From NCBI GenBank assembly GCA_963920665.1, contig OY987268.1, positions 19,408,501-19,472,500 of the forward strand: 64,000 nt of DNA. Reading direction: 5' to 3'. How positions within the stretch are numbered: position 1 is the stretch's first letter; every line of letters starts with the position of its first letter. The notes below the pieces were generated by a model. It had not been told where the DNA came from. It did not search any database and was given only the letters and a program-made list of their open reading frames with translations. The DNA comes from Straminergon stramineum (Eukaryota > Streptophyta > Bryopsida > Hypnales > Calliergonaceae). The translations under genes and the position numbers were made by a program. Shown here in pieces: positions 22,442-33,395 of the stretch.

Positions 22442-24054
22442 TACAATGCTTTAATGACCATATTCATTAAATGGAGACAAAATGCACATTTTGAGACTTC
22501 AAACTTACTACTAGAGACCTCCATGTATTAACATGTTAAAGACTCAATTTACCAAAAACATTCTCAATATGGAACACTTATTATCATCTAAATGTTGGAT
22601 CAAGGATAATATGAGACTACAAATTGTCTCATTTTAATGATTATGGCCTTTTTAGATGAGTTTAAATTCTTAAATTTATAAATTTCTATTTCTTGTCTTG
22701 GTGTAAAATTATCCTTAGTTCATAGGAATTTAAAATCTTTAATAAAATCCAATTTCTTTTTTCCATATATGAAGAAGTACCAAGATGGCAATCACTACTA
22801 TATCAAATATAGAAATACAAAAGAATGCTCTATATGTATCAAATGATATAGATTTTTGGAGGGGGATATCTAATTATGAATTATAAAATTCCAAAAGTAT
22901 CTTAGAGTCTGTGCATACCTAAGGCATATATTGATGTTAAATCCATATTTGCACAATAACTTTATTTCTGCATTCACACCATGTTACCAAGCCTACCACT
23001 TAACACTACCGAACCTACTCATCTATTAACTATTTGAATCATGTTTATCAAATGCTAGGGCAAAATATGTTGGGGTTTGACTATTCGAAGATTCTAGCTG
23101 TAAAATCTAATCTTATACTAAATTTGTATGAAGAATTGGCAATGCTTACTAAAGCTCTAGTTCCCCCGCCTTTTTCCTCCTTGCATGATTCTTGCTCTAT
23201 CACTCTGACACAATTCTAGCTTGATCTCTTGTTGTTGTTGAGGTCTTGCAACGATTCTTGAGTTCTTACAACGAGTTGCAATATGGTAATGCAATTGAAG
23301 AAGATTACACAAATCGTTTTGATGAGGCTTTGCTCCGAGCTCAACAACCTCATGCTTGTACGTACTACTAAACATCATCCTTTCCATATTTTTGCATTAC
23401 TTTACTTTACTTTCAGAATCAAACTATTGGCAACTGTAGCCCTTCAGTTGGATCCTTGGGTGAAAGATTACAGGTATCGATCTAGAGCTAGAATTTGAAT
23501 CTTTTTCTTCATTCTTGATTCTTTATTCCTAATCGATTGTGCGCTGGTCTGAGTGATTTTGTAGTCTGATGACGTGAAGCTTGAAGATTTGAGATCCAAT
23601 TTGAGATTCAATCTAATCTAGAATGGTGACATTGTCACAAGAAAAGCATTTACTATTTGTATCTTATTTCAATACTCTTGTTGACATAGTAGAATTCACT
23701 AACCTCATAGAGTCCAATAACCTTTAGTTTAATCAATACTAGTTCAAATGTTCATCGATTCCGTGTGTATGTGAGTCAGGCGAGAATCTTGAAGGGCCGA
23801 GGTCCCAGGAGTTTCCACATTGGTTCCTCAACTATGGTTTCATGAAATTTTCCACCCTCGATGACATAAATTGTAGCTAGATCATGATCGACACTGTCTC
23901 TACTATTCCAAATAGACTTTGCCATAGTCTAGGAAGATTGGAATATCGTAACAACTTTGATTCTAATGCAACTCCTTCACTTAGTTCTTCACTCAATTCA
24001 AGCAATACTTAATTGATTCTATCTACCCTAAACCAAATAGGTTCTCAATAGGGT
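22442..24054. other. Intergenic region with a possible coding fragment
   Basis: Base composition becomes less AT-biased around 23000-24300. A 47-codon open stretch at 23228-23371 (+) reads protein-like (VLQRFLSSYNELQYGN...DEALLRAQQPH) and ends at a donor-like GTACGT. Another candidate is 23037-23219. I could not assign either to a family. They may be exons of an unrecognised gene or transposon remains. Confidence 0.25.
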
Positions 24055-24273
24055 TTTAAATCGCACAAGGCCCTGACATCGCTCCTTCGCTCAATCACAA
24101 AATCGCTCAAGAGAATAGAATTGAAAGCAAGAATCATTGGAAAGCAAGAGTGGCGTTCAAGACTCTAGGGTTTGAATTGCATAAGGCCCTGTTATCACTC
24201 AATGCCTCAAGCACACAATCGCGCAATTGCTCAATAAAATAGAATTGAAAATGAAATTGCTAGAAAGCAAGAA
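24055..24273. repeat. Direct tandem repeat, two copies of about 105 bp
   Basis: 24055-24152 and 24169-24273 share AAGGCCCTG, the CGCTCAA-rich middle, and TAGAATTGAAA...GAAAGCAAGA. Divergence is moderate. The sequence is non-coding. Confidence 0.7.
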
Positions 24274-26277
24274 TCGCTCTAGTCATGATCGTAAAAAAAC
24301 TCTAATTGCATCACACAATTGCTCCTGTCATTGACAACATTGTTGCTAGAAGACGAACTCCAAGAATTTGTGAAGACATAGGTGTAGGGAGTTTGCTCAG
24401 TATAAAATCATTGTTGTAATGTAATGTGAAACCCTTGGTTTCTAACTACTCTATTGTAAGCCCTGCTGAGGTTTGGAAATCTGAAAAACTACAAATCTTG
24501 TTGTGCTATGTAAACAAAAATGACTTTTTCTAGGAAATGTCGTGGTAGGCTATATCATTGTTCTGAAGGTGTGAAAGGACCCTTACTATCTTTAACACTT
24601 AAGATATGGAAAGCCCAATTTAGGTTGCAATTCTGTTTCTTATTTGTGAATTTGACATATAAGGTGCATGAATTGAAGCATACATTGTTGGCAAAAGTTT
24701 GTCTTCGTGCTAACCTAGATCCAATGACACAAAGCACTCAATGTTCAAACATTTATGCACCCAACATTATAGTATTGTATTCAACCTAAATGGTGCCACA
24801 TTTTAACATCATTAAGTTTAGATGTTACAATGACTTTCAATGAAAGATTTGAATCCTTGAATTATCAACCCATGTCTTGCCCTACAATTTTGTACATAAT
24901 CATGTTCCAAGAATCAAATACTCTGCCATATGTATGCTTCCTTTCTAATTTTTACACCTTTAAAGGTCTATAGTAAATTGTATATATGGTATCATACAGT
25001 ATTATACTTGATTTTTAATAATACAAATCGTGTACTAATATGTAGTAGGACATACAAGATTGGATCAAAAATTTAACAAATAACATACTATACCCAACGA
25101 TCATGATCTTCATTCTTTGTTGAATTAACTAATAAACCTATTGGAAAAAAGAGTATTTTGTCAACATTTTAGAACATATTTTTTGGTTCAAAAAAATTAT
25201 AATTTGGAAAATAAATTTCCTCAAAATTTAGCATCCATTTCTAGAATTATTTTTTGCCAATCCTAATAGTTGGATTTGGTGGTTAATTTAGATGTCATTT
25301 TAGCATCTATACTTTCTTATGTTCAAATGGGACAACATAATTATAAGTAAAATATGTGATTGTTTTGCAACTTCTTGGTTCAAATTCGGAGTATTATGTG
25401 TCATTGGATCTGATTCAAAACGAATACAAACTTTTATTACTATTTTATACCTCTATTTAATTTATACACCCATTAAGATGACCCCCCCCCCAACTTGTCC
25501 TTGCACCCATTCTTGAAAAGTAGACTTCCATCAAAAGTGTCCCCTAAAGTGCCATTAAACCATTATCTTAAATAATTGTGATAGGTTGATTGTTGATTAT
25601 CTAGATTTCAATTTTATGACTAAGTTATGTGATGGTTTCAATGGACTAGGGAGCTTTTACTTTGAAAATTCATAGAAATTATACATCTTATCCAAAAACT
25701 TTAATTTTTTGAAAATGAAAGATTTTTAGTTGTTGATACCACCAAAATGTCTTTTTCTTGAAAAAGAGGCTTCCAACTATGATGAATTGATTGTTTTGAT
25801 GGTTAGCGTGTTTTCATCTTATATATAGGGCAATTACCAAGGTGAGGGGAATTCTAACAAAAAATAGGTTGGTGAAGAGGATGAGGAATGCTTGTTTTTT
25901 AGTGAGAATTCCCAACGATGAAGAGATTGCCCAACATAAACATCCACCTAGAAATTGAGACACTTGGATGAAATATGTGATCAATGAATGAAAAATCCAG
26001 AATCCTTGATTATGCGGATTTCACTCATCCAGGGGGAGACTATGGAAAATAATTTGCCCACCTTTTGAACATGACATTTTTTGGTGGGGCTTTACATCAT
26101 AAGATAACCACACCTAATTTCAACCACTTTCTAAAACTAACAAGTCTAGATTCTTGCCTAAAATGTACTCCCATTATTCATGAGAGTCTATGATTGGTTT
26201 TAGAAACATCTATTTTTAGCACTTTGAAAATTAGCAGTTTATTCATACAATGTCCAAATAATGCATTCTAAGAGAAT
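24274..26277. other. AT-rich intergenic spacer with repeat D, copy 2
   Basis: The second copy of dispersed repeat D lies at 25510-25830. A C10 homopolymer occupies 25482-25491. A sequence like the outer part of the 12.3 kb hairpin (GTGCTAACCTAGAT) occurs at 24706-24720. No gene is seen. Confidence 0.5.
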
Positions 26278-26278
26278 C

Positions 26279-26608
26279 TAAGGTAGGAGGTCCATAAAGC
26301 GCCCATCTAAGAGTTGAAACTGAATTTTGGGGTGGGGGGACTTCTTGAAATATTTTTCAGTACATTTTCTTTGAAAGGCAAGTGGAATTGGCATCTAATT
26401 CAAGTCATTTTGTAATTTTTGGAGCTTTGTGGAATTAGTTATGAATTTTTGAAGTCGAAATGGCCTAGGGCTCTAAAATTACCCACCTCCTCAAATGTAC
26501 ACTGTTGGAACATCCTTGTAAAGATGAAAAAACCCCATGTACAAAGAATGTACATTTGAAGAGGTGGGTAGTTTTAGAGCCTATGCGGATTTTGAGCCTC
26601 CTACCTTA
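26279..26608. mobile_element. MITE family A, copy with perfect TIRs
   Basis: The ends are TAAGGTAGGAGG and CCTCCTACCTTA, perfect inverted repeats that extend by one C/G pair; AAT then flanks both sides as a possible 3-bp target duplication. The interior block AATTGGCATCTAA...GGAATTAGTTA is shared with 49560-49866, 53637-53905 and, inverted, 30179-30724. The 3' half also carries its own inner hairpin (CTCTAAAATTACCCACCTC paired with its complement near 26552-26580). Confidence 0.8.
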
Positions 26609-26619
26609 GAATCCCCTTT

Positions 26620-27500
26620 TGACTACCAACATGATTCCACAAAAAAAATTCCACTATAATAATGGGAACTATGCTGAATTGCTTATTTGTGCTATTTTAG
26701 GTGTATAGTAACAAGTTCAGAAATCAATCATCTAAGGAGAAAAATAGATCTGTGGCTCAAGGTGCATGTTGAAACATTTGAAATTAATTTTGGGTAGATA
26801 GAGAAAAGAAAGACAGATGCAAGGCAATTTTTTTCGTAATTTTTTGACTTTGATAGAAAAAATTACGATTTTTTGAAGGCAAACTGATGTAGGTCGCTAG
26901 TAATGCGCATAGACTATAGTAATCATCAATTAAAAAGTGTCTTAGAACAAAGCAAGACAATACTAAAGCTGATTAGAAAGGAGTTGTGGGTGTTCATGAA
27001 AGGATGTGAATGCACACAGAGAGTGTCAAAAATGGAGCAAGGCATGTAGTAAGCAAAAATAGATTTAGTCTTCATTGTCTTTTATTGCATTCCCTACTTT
27101 TAATTATATTTTACTGTTGTTGCTTATTATAATCTGAAATTTCTGTCTTGTCAATTGAAGTTCATTAATGAGTCACGAATTACACATTATGCTACTCCCA
27201 ATGGACTACTCACTGTCTTGAAACCGCTCACTTTGAATCAGATTTCCTCACTTCACAAAAAACTTGTCCATTTTCAGAACTATTTCCACTATTTCAATTC
27301 CTTCTCTAGGGGCGACTCTAAATGCCCGCTCCATTTCAGAGCATGTTACCTTAGTTCCTGTAAAGCCGAGTGGGTCCAAAATTGGGATTTCCAGTTACTG
27401 TAAGGGTTCAAGGCAACATCGAAGATCTACGAAACGCTCAGAATCCGAAGTGACAGATCATCTCCGTAGATGCCGCCCTCCGAAATCTACGACTTTCAAG
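26620..27500. other. Intergenic spacer upstream of histone H4
   Basis: No gene is recognised. GC content rises from about 27400 toward the H4 promoter. Confidence 0.45.
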
Positions 27501-27542
27501 TTTGGCGCCCAAAAAGTTCTTCCTCCCCCGCGCTTCTCTCTC

Positions 27543-27949
<407 letters not shown>

Positions 27950-28152
27950 GGGTTCCTGGCTGGCTGGCTGGGGTTTGGTTCGCGCTTCAAATGGTGTTAT
28001 TTAACACCACCTCTGCATGCATCTTTATCAATTTCTGTTTATTTTTCTTCGTCTCTGTATTGTGTGTTATGGAATACCTCAGGTCTAATGTTGAGAAAAT
28101 GAATTCTTGGAGGGTTGAATTTATGATGATACTCCTGTAGTAGAATATTTTT

Positions 28153-28245
28153 CTGGGGAGTGCGATAAGGTGTTCAGTGACTTATATGGGATATGCCCCC
28201 CTGCGAGACTGTTACTGCCATGGATACGGTAGATGCTCAGAAGTG
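28153..28245 (+). pseudogene. Histone H4 fragment (C-terminal third), decayed
   Basis: This stretch aligns with H4 nucleotides 27821-27917. The best block is GACTGTTACTGCCATGGAT, matching the TVTAMD codons, followed by GATGCTCAGAAG for YALK. It has several substitutions and small indels and is cut off by TGA. No upstream H4 portion remains, so it is a 5'-truncated tandem relic. Confidence 0.7.
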
Positions 28246-28642
28246 ATCATCCTTTCCCCTTATTGGATTTGGCTTGCAGTTATCTTGATTTTATTCTTGG
28301 GTGCGTCTTTGTGCTTCCTGCGTTGCGGAACTTTCGGGGGTTTAGGTGGATAGTCTTTTTTGGTGGTCGGTCTGTTCGGTGTGGTGAAATATGGCAGTGT
28401 ACGGGATCAAGTAGTGCTGAGGTGCGCATGCTACTCACGCGGCACTGTCCTCAGATGTGGACGTGCAACGCTTCCTTGTAGTTTCGAGTCCAGGATTGCG
28501 TTGTTGATTGTCAGTGCTACTGTGCACTAAACCTTGGTATGAATCCTAATCATTTTCGGTTATTAGGTCCGTCTTTATTTTGATGGTTGTGAAATATACA
28601 AGATCAATTGTCTGTCGTACAGATTGACGGTAGGTTGAGCAG

Positions 28643-28840
28643 TGAGGAGACTCTGGTTAATGTGATCCTATGACTCACACCGAGCTTGCAGGGCCCACCC
28701 TGTCACCGCTATGAACTGATGCAAGCTCTGAAGCCGGGGACTTGAACACTCTTTGATTTCGGACGCTAGGGTTTCCTACCCGATGGGTATTTGATCTGCT
28801 TCAAATGTTGTTATTGTACACCACATCTGCATGCGTCGTT
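28643..28840 (+). pseudogene. Second H4 relic including the 3' UTR
   Basis: GAGGAGACTCTGG and AATGTGATCC match the EETRG and NVIR regions of H4. CTGTCACCGCTATG, GCAAGCTCTGAAG and TTCGGACGCTAGG match the TVTAM, YALK and GFGG-stop parts. The homology continues into the 3' UTR: CTGCTTCAAATG...ACACCACATCTGCATGC is close to the UTR at 27985-28022 of the intact gene. Because the UTR is included, this is a genomic (tandem) copy with in-frame disruptions. Confidence 0.78.
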
Positions 28841-29139
28841 GGAAATTGCCATGGTCTGTTACGTGATATGGCTCTTTGTTTTCTGAAACTTGCTATTTGA
28901 GTTGTCCGTTGGGTTGGTGTGCGGGATCTAAAATGCTATGTTGGGTAACTCCTAACTTGGTCATTTAGTGGATTTGTTTCCCTCTAATGTTGCCTCTCTG
29001 GTCGACGTCGAAGATTGTAGCCGCGTACCTTGGCGCGCTTCTATGTAGTTGTCACCACCTTTCGATGTGACTATCAAATTCGGCTATCAGGACTGTCTCT
29101 CTGCTTTGGTTGTGAATTGTTCCAACTGTCTTGTGTAGT

Positions 29140-29205
29140 TTTGATTTTTACCTTGCTTCGAATGGTGCTTTTGAACATCACCTTTCAATGCATTATCATC
29201 AATTC
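29140..29205 (+). pseudogene. Third H4 relic, 3' UTR only
   Basis: TGCTTCGAATGGTGCTTTTGAACATCACC followed by TCAATGCATTATCATCAATT corresponds to the H4 3' UTR at 27985-28037. No coding sequence was recognised just upstream. It marks a further copy of the same tandem unit, spaced about 370-500 bp from its neighbours. Confidence 0.55.
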
Positions 29206-29209
29206 GATC

Positions 29210-30178
29210 GTCGCTTACGTGGTCTGCTCTGTTTTCCATGTTTCGAAATTCGCTAGAGCAGTTGTCTTTCGAATTGGTGTTTCCACCGGATATCCCCGAT
29301 TCCTCACGCTTTCAGAATACCTGTATTCATGGAGTGATACTCCTTTCCGATGAGTCAATGGCTCTGCTCGGCTTTCTCTACTCTGAATTTTAGACATTAG
29401 ATTCGTAATGTCGTTGCAGTGAACACTATCTTATGTGATCATATACAATATAGTTTGTAAGTGTTTTTCAAAAGAAGCACATCCCTCCGAACCTTCAAAA
29501 CCCTACCAGCTGACATGTTTCCCGTTGATAGTCACCTGAGAACTCTAAGTTTACATGTCACATGCGGCAAAGAATATTAACGGTGGTATTCTCATCTGCA
29601 ATCCACGCTTGAAGAAACAACTTGGTTTGAAATGTTGGTGCTGATGTTAGTTTTGAAGATCTTTCCTCGAGATCAAGGAACAATTACTCATTTGTTGAAG
29701 TCAGAAACCTCTATTAGATTTTACTTTGGAGAGAGAGTTTGGAAACTCTGTCCTTGAGAAATCTCAGGAGGACTCTGTTGCACAGGGTTTAACTTAGTGT
29801 TACACTAAAATATTGTGACCTTCAGCCATGCCTCTGAATGACGAGCACTTTGTCTGAAAGAGGTTTGTAACTGAATGGGTATTGTTACAAGGTCAGCACC
29901 TAAAACCAACAAATGAAGAAATCCTACATTTAGGCACATCAAATGTACAATGAGAATACATAATACTGATTGAAGGTGCACTGTTGGTTTTGGGTGTGCA
30001 TACCTTACCTTACAATCTTCACATTTCTGATTCTTTTTCCAAAACTTGGCTTCAAATTTGAGTTTCAACTTGATATGAATGAGGTTGTAATGACGACATT
30101 GGGAGGTCTGATGGTGAAAGAGATCTTGAGGTATTGAGTGATAGAATGGAAACCAGAAAGAGGAGACTGGTTTGGGTT
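29210..30178. other. Intergenic spacer, no gene seen
   Basis: Composition is mixed, with no recognisable coding region. The stretch near 29955-30020 (GTTGGTTTTGGGTGTGCATACCTTA) resembles an end of a TAAGGTA-type element, but its partner was not found. Confidence 0.4.
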
Positions 30179-30724
30179 TAAGGTAGGAGGCTTGAACTCT
30201 GACTGGGCAGTAAAAGCAAACATGACTTTGAGGTGGATTTTGCTTTCTTCAATGTACCAAATTTGCACATTTCATTTCAGGAGGTGGTTGCTTTTGATGA
30301 CCACTTTGTTTCAACTTCAAAAATTTCTAACTAATTCTATGTAGGTCCAGAAAATATGAAACGATTTGAGTTACGCCAATTACATTTTTCTTCCAATGAA
30401 AAATTTATTGGAAATTGTTTCAAGGAGCTTAGCTTCCCCAAAAGGGCAATCAACTCTTAACCCTAGAAGGGCCTTAAAAGCCCTTTGCGGCTGTATAATA
30501 TAATATGTATTTGGTGGTATTTGATTAGGGAAACATTGACCAAATACTTTTTAGTACTCTGTACAAAGAAAAATGAATGATTATGATAGTATGTAAATAA
30601 AAATGTATCATAACTCATCTATTAAACCACAATTGAAGAGTTATAAAGCTAAATACGGGTTGTATAGAGGGACCCCAAGGGCCTTTCAAGGGTTAAATGG
30701 ATGCTTTATGAGCCTCCTACCTTA
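30179..30724. mobile_element. MITE family A, inverted copy, interrupted by a TTAA element
   Basis: The ends are TAAGGTAGGAGGC and GCCTCCTACCTTA. Its sequence from 30179 to about 30456 is the reverse complement of the 49560-49866 copy, sharing TTTTGCTTTCTTCAATGT, GCTTTTGATGACCAC and TTCAACTTCAAAAAT. The last 35 bp (TTAAATGGATGC to the end) continue that alignment. A 232-bp insertion (30461-30692) lies precisely between, which explains the 546-bp length. Confidence 0.82.
30461..30692. mobile_element. piggyBac-like MITE inserted in a family A MITE, TTAA duplicated
   Basis: TTAA|CCCTAGAAGGGCC on the left and GGCCTTTCAAGGG|TTAA on the right: inverted termini with 11 of 13 matches, and a perfect TTAA duplication at 30457-30460 and 30693-30696. 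The uninterrupted family A copies at 49560 and 53637 have a single TTAA at the corresponding place (ATTTAAGA in their orientation). They therefore act as empty sites and show that TTAA is the target duplication. Length is 232 bp, with no ORF. Confidence 0.78.
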
Positions 30725-31280
30725 TAATGTAGCATTTTTTCTTGCACAGTTGCTTGTAGATTGAAAATTCTCATTCAAGGACAGTTTACAAATACCCACA
30801 AATGAGTCACTCACGGATAAGATCATTTGAATTTTGTATATTGTATGTATTAGGTGGTTAATCTGGTAGTCAATGTTTCCAAAAAATATTTCTAAAAATA
30901 GATGTTGAAATTAGTGGGACATTATTTTTTCAAAAAAAAATTGCATTGAAAAATAAAATAATCTTTCTATTGTTAGGCAACTATTGAATTAAGTTTGTCA
31001 ACTTAAAACAAACTATTTGGCAAGTAATTGCAACCCTAACCTCTAGGTACAATATTAAAATTATATAAGGGACGTCAACTTTCCATTGAATTATTTGGGC
31101 AAGTCACCAAGAAGGCTATGATAGTGAACTTAGATAAATGCCTTTCCTAGTAGAAGTATATAAAAATGTCTTTATAAAGACTGTTCTATCATATGAGGTA
31201 TTGTGCGATGCTAGGCAAAATGGAGTCTAGAGAGACTTCTATAAATTCTTGGCTCATAAATATGTAGGAAAGAAAAATAA

Positions 31281-31350
31281 GTGTCACGGGATAGTGGTAA
31301 AGTCACTTGACTTGTTCATGAGTATGTAAATGAGTCTTCACATTATTTAT
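31281..31350 (+). repeat. tRNA-derived SINE-like head (degenerate)
   Basis: GATAGTGGTAAAGTCACTTGACTT resembles a pol III A box with flanking tRNA-like D-arm. GAGTCTTCACATT about 40 nt on could be a worn B box. No tRNA cloverleaf with paired acceptor arms can be drawn, so it is at best a SINE remnant. It directly abuts the element starting at 31357. Confidence 0.3.
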
Positions 31351-31434
31351 CCTAAACCCCTCACTGCCCCAAGTGACCAAAAGTGTCCACATCAAATTTG
31401 TTAGACTCTCCCCACGTGCAGTGCGGTGAGGAAA

Positions 31435-31863
31435 TCATGGCGTCGAGTTTGCATTCTGCTTCAAGACTTTGTCTAAGACATGTCTTGACCATTTGCTAGG
31501 GTTTTCCACGTACAATTCAAGATTTACACCAACTTCATTCGTAGTAGGTCTAGAATCGGACATGGCAGTTTCATAAAAGTGACCGGTGTTTGATGGTGTT
31601 GGACCATTGGCTTTGGATGTTGCCGCACAAGGAAGGCAATACTCTACTTGAGCTCCACTCTTGCAGTTGCAATCGCAATGGAGGTGCAAATTGGTTGCAT
31701 AATGTTGTCTTCCTTCATAGTTTTTTGTTGTAGTTATTGCAAGTGGTGATTCAGTGCTACACATTGAACATACTAGTGATTGTAGGACATCGTTTTGAAG
31801 CACTAATTCTCTTTTCAGACGTTCCGTTGCATATACACACAGCCTTTCACATGCAGGCGTGAC
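31435..31863 (-). pseudogene. Cys-rich coding-like fragment of unknown family
   Basis: An open frame of about 142 codons runs from after a TAG near 31866 to TGA at 31435. It has no convincing ATG at its 5' end (the first Met codon is internal). It has a clustered cysteine pattern: CSMC, then CDCNC, then CLPC over about 55 residues, suggestive of a metal-binding or disulphide-bonded module. The C-terminal half (NLELYVENPSKWSRH) looks protein-like. I do not recognise a family. It is probably an exon or exon relic, on the same strand as the fragment at 32200-32426. Confidence 0.35.
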
Positions 31864-32199
31864 TCTATGTTACAATTTTGGACATTTTACGAGTTTTGTT
31901 CACAGTGAATTTGGGTATTGTCTTTAAATCTTGTGCTTCTTCGGTGGTCTGCATAAATCGTTGTAGGTAATTGCTGCTACTACTTGGGCATCTAGTCATA
32001 GGAGCGTGCTAAACCGGTTACCAGGGTGATTCTCAACTAATTTGGAGCTTCTTGTGAATTGCCTCACAATCATGTTCATATGAATTTTGTTCTAAAATTT
32101 TGGGAAGTTACCCATCCAGTCTTGGCCATGACATGCACCAATCCTCAAGTTTTTTGGATAAATAATCCACTTGCTACAGCCACTGAAGCACTCGACACT

Positions 32200-32426
32200 A
32201 TCAAAAAATGCCACAGTTTTTCATTTTTAGCAATGAATCGGACCCTAATACCACTGAATCTATCCAACCGATTTCAAATCGAGAAGATGCTCTCTCCTCA
32301 ACAGCAAGGCTATTTTCAATCCATGTGGTTACTTTCTAGCAATTTGACTCCTTCCTCTTGCATTCGTGTGTTTTCCATGTCTCTCCTAAAAAGCACGCAT
32401 GACAATGCATTTGAGTGTGGGTGGTG
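32200..32426 (-). pseudogene. Possible Armadillo-repeat gene fragment, frameshifted
   Basis: Reading leftward, one frame gives MENTRMQEEGVKLLES and the next frame NSLAVEERASSRFEIG then IDSVVLGSDSLLKMKN. In that order they resemble successive helices of a plant Armadillo repeat (an N-x-x-x-Q-E-x-G-x-x-L-L helix followed by a GGID-V-type helix). One frameshift and later stops show that it is not functional. The match is from memory of the repeat pattern only. Confidence 0.3.
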
Positions 32427-32435
32427 AGGGGTTAA

Positions 32436-33044
32436 AGATCATATCTAGTTGGAGTCTATGGCACAATGAATGCCTTACTTCTATATAGTTGGTGGGTTTG
32501 GCAGGCATGTCACCTTATTCCACCAACTCTACTAAACATAAGAAATTAATTCTTAAGAGTGACTAGCCTCAATATACTACTATTGATTTGAACTCTAAAT
32601 ATCCAATCATCCATTGGATGGATCATGGATGCTTGGAATATTGAATCTCATCTAATTAATATTCTTTGAAGAGGCATTAAAAAAATTATAAAATATATCA
32701 ATGGCAAGAAGAAAGAATGATCTATTTGAATATTAAGTAATATAGGTACTTTGGAGGAATTATTAATATGATTAATTAAAAGTGATCTTATTGTTTGTAA
32801 TTCAAGCATTTAGGATTGAAGATACCTCATTTCATTTGACATGAAGTTTTTGACTTCATGTCACTATTCATTTTCCACATGGTTACAATTTCACTGGATA
32901 TAATTATAATATAGTATATTCTTTTGAATGTTACCCTTAAAGATCATATCTTGGACATTGGAAAAAATGAATGAAAAATTGCACAATTATTGCTTGGATC
33001 CACCTTTAGATTCTCCTTCTCATCATAAATAAGAAAATTTTGGC
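32436..33044. other. AT-rich spacer
   Basis: No gene or repeat is recognised. Confidence 0.4.
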
Positions 33045-33395
33045 AAAGTGGGCAATTCAACCAAATTAATGCATTCTCTTTTACAAAGAATATGTTGGCA
33101 TAATAAACTATGGAGCCTCTTTTGACTTTTGTACAATAGGGGACTTACAATTGACTCAAAATTACTATAAGGTGCTTGAAACTATCTAAAACCTTTGACT
33201 TAATCAAATATGCATAGCTAGATTCAAAATTATAATTATAGCATGCTACTTTTAACCATTAAACAAATAAAAACCATAAATTTTTGAAAAAAAATAAATA
33301 GAGAGAGTTTTATAATTTTTGTGAATTTTCAAAGACAATGCTTGAAAAAGCCTTAAAATTGTTTTACGAGTGTCTTTTTGTATTGTCTTCAGATA
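33045..33395 (+). repeat. Direct repeat of MDR array, copy 1 (partner 35413-35757)
   Basis: The repeat shares long blocks with 35413-35757: ATATGTTGGCATAATAAAC, GGGGACTTACAATTGACTCA, TATGCATAGCTAGATTC, and GAGAGTTTT...TTTTTGTGAATTTTC. The two copies are about 2.4 kb apart and flank the truncated MDR copy. It is best read as the 5' border of a tandemly duplicated unit, though an LTR pair is an alternative. Confidence 0.75.

Larger units (their letters stand above)
31357..32431. mobile_element. CCCCTCAC-ended element carrying coding-like fragments
   Basis: Left end TAAA|CCCCTCACTGCCCC; right end GGGTGGTGAGGGG|TTAA. The termini are inverted over CCCCTCAC and again over CCC, and the flanks look like TTAA with one mismatch. 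The interior has higher GC than its surroundings and holds two minus-strand coding-like stretches (31435-31866 and 32200-32426). This could be a TTAA-type element with captured gene pieces, but the short TIR makes the boundary tentative. Confidence 0.35.
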
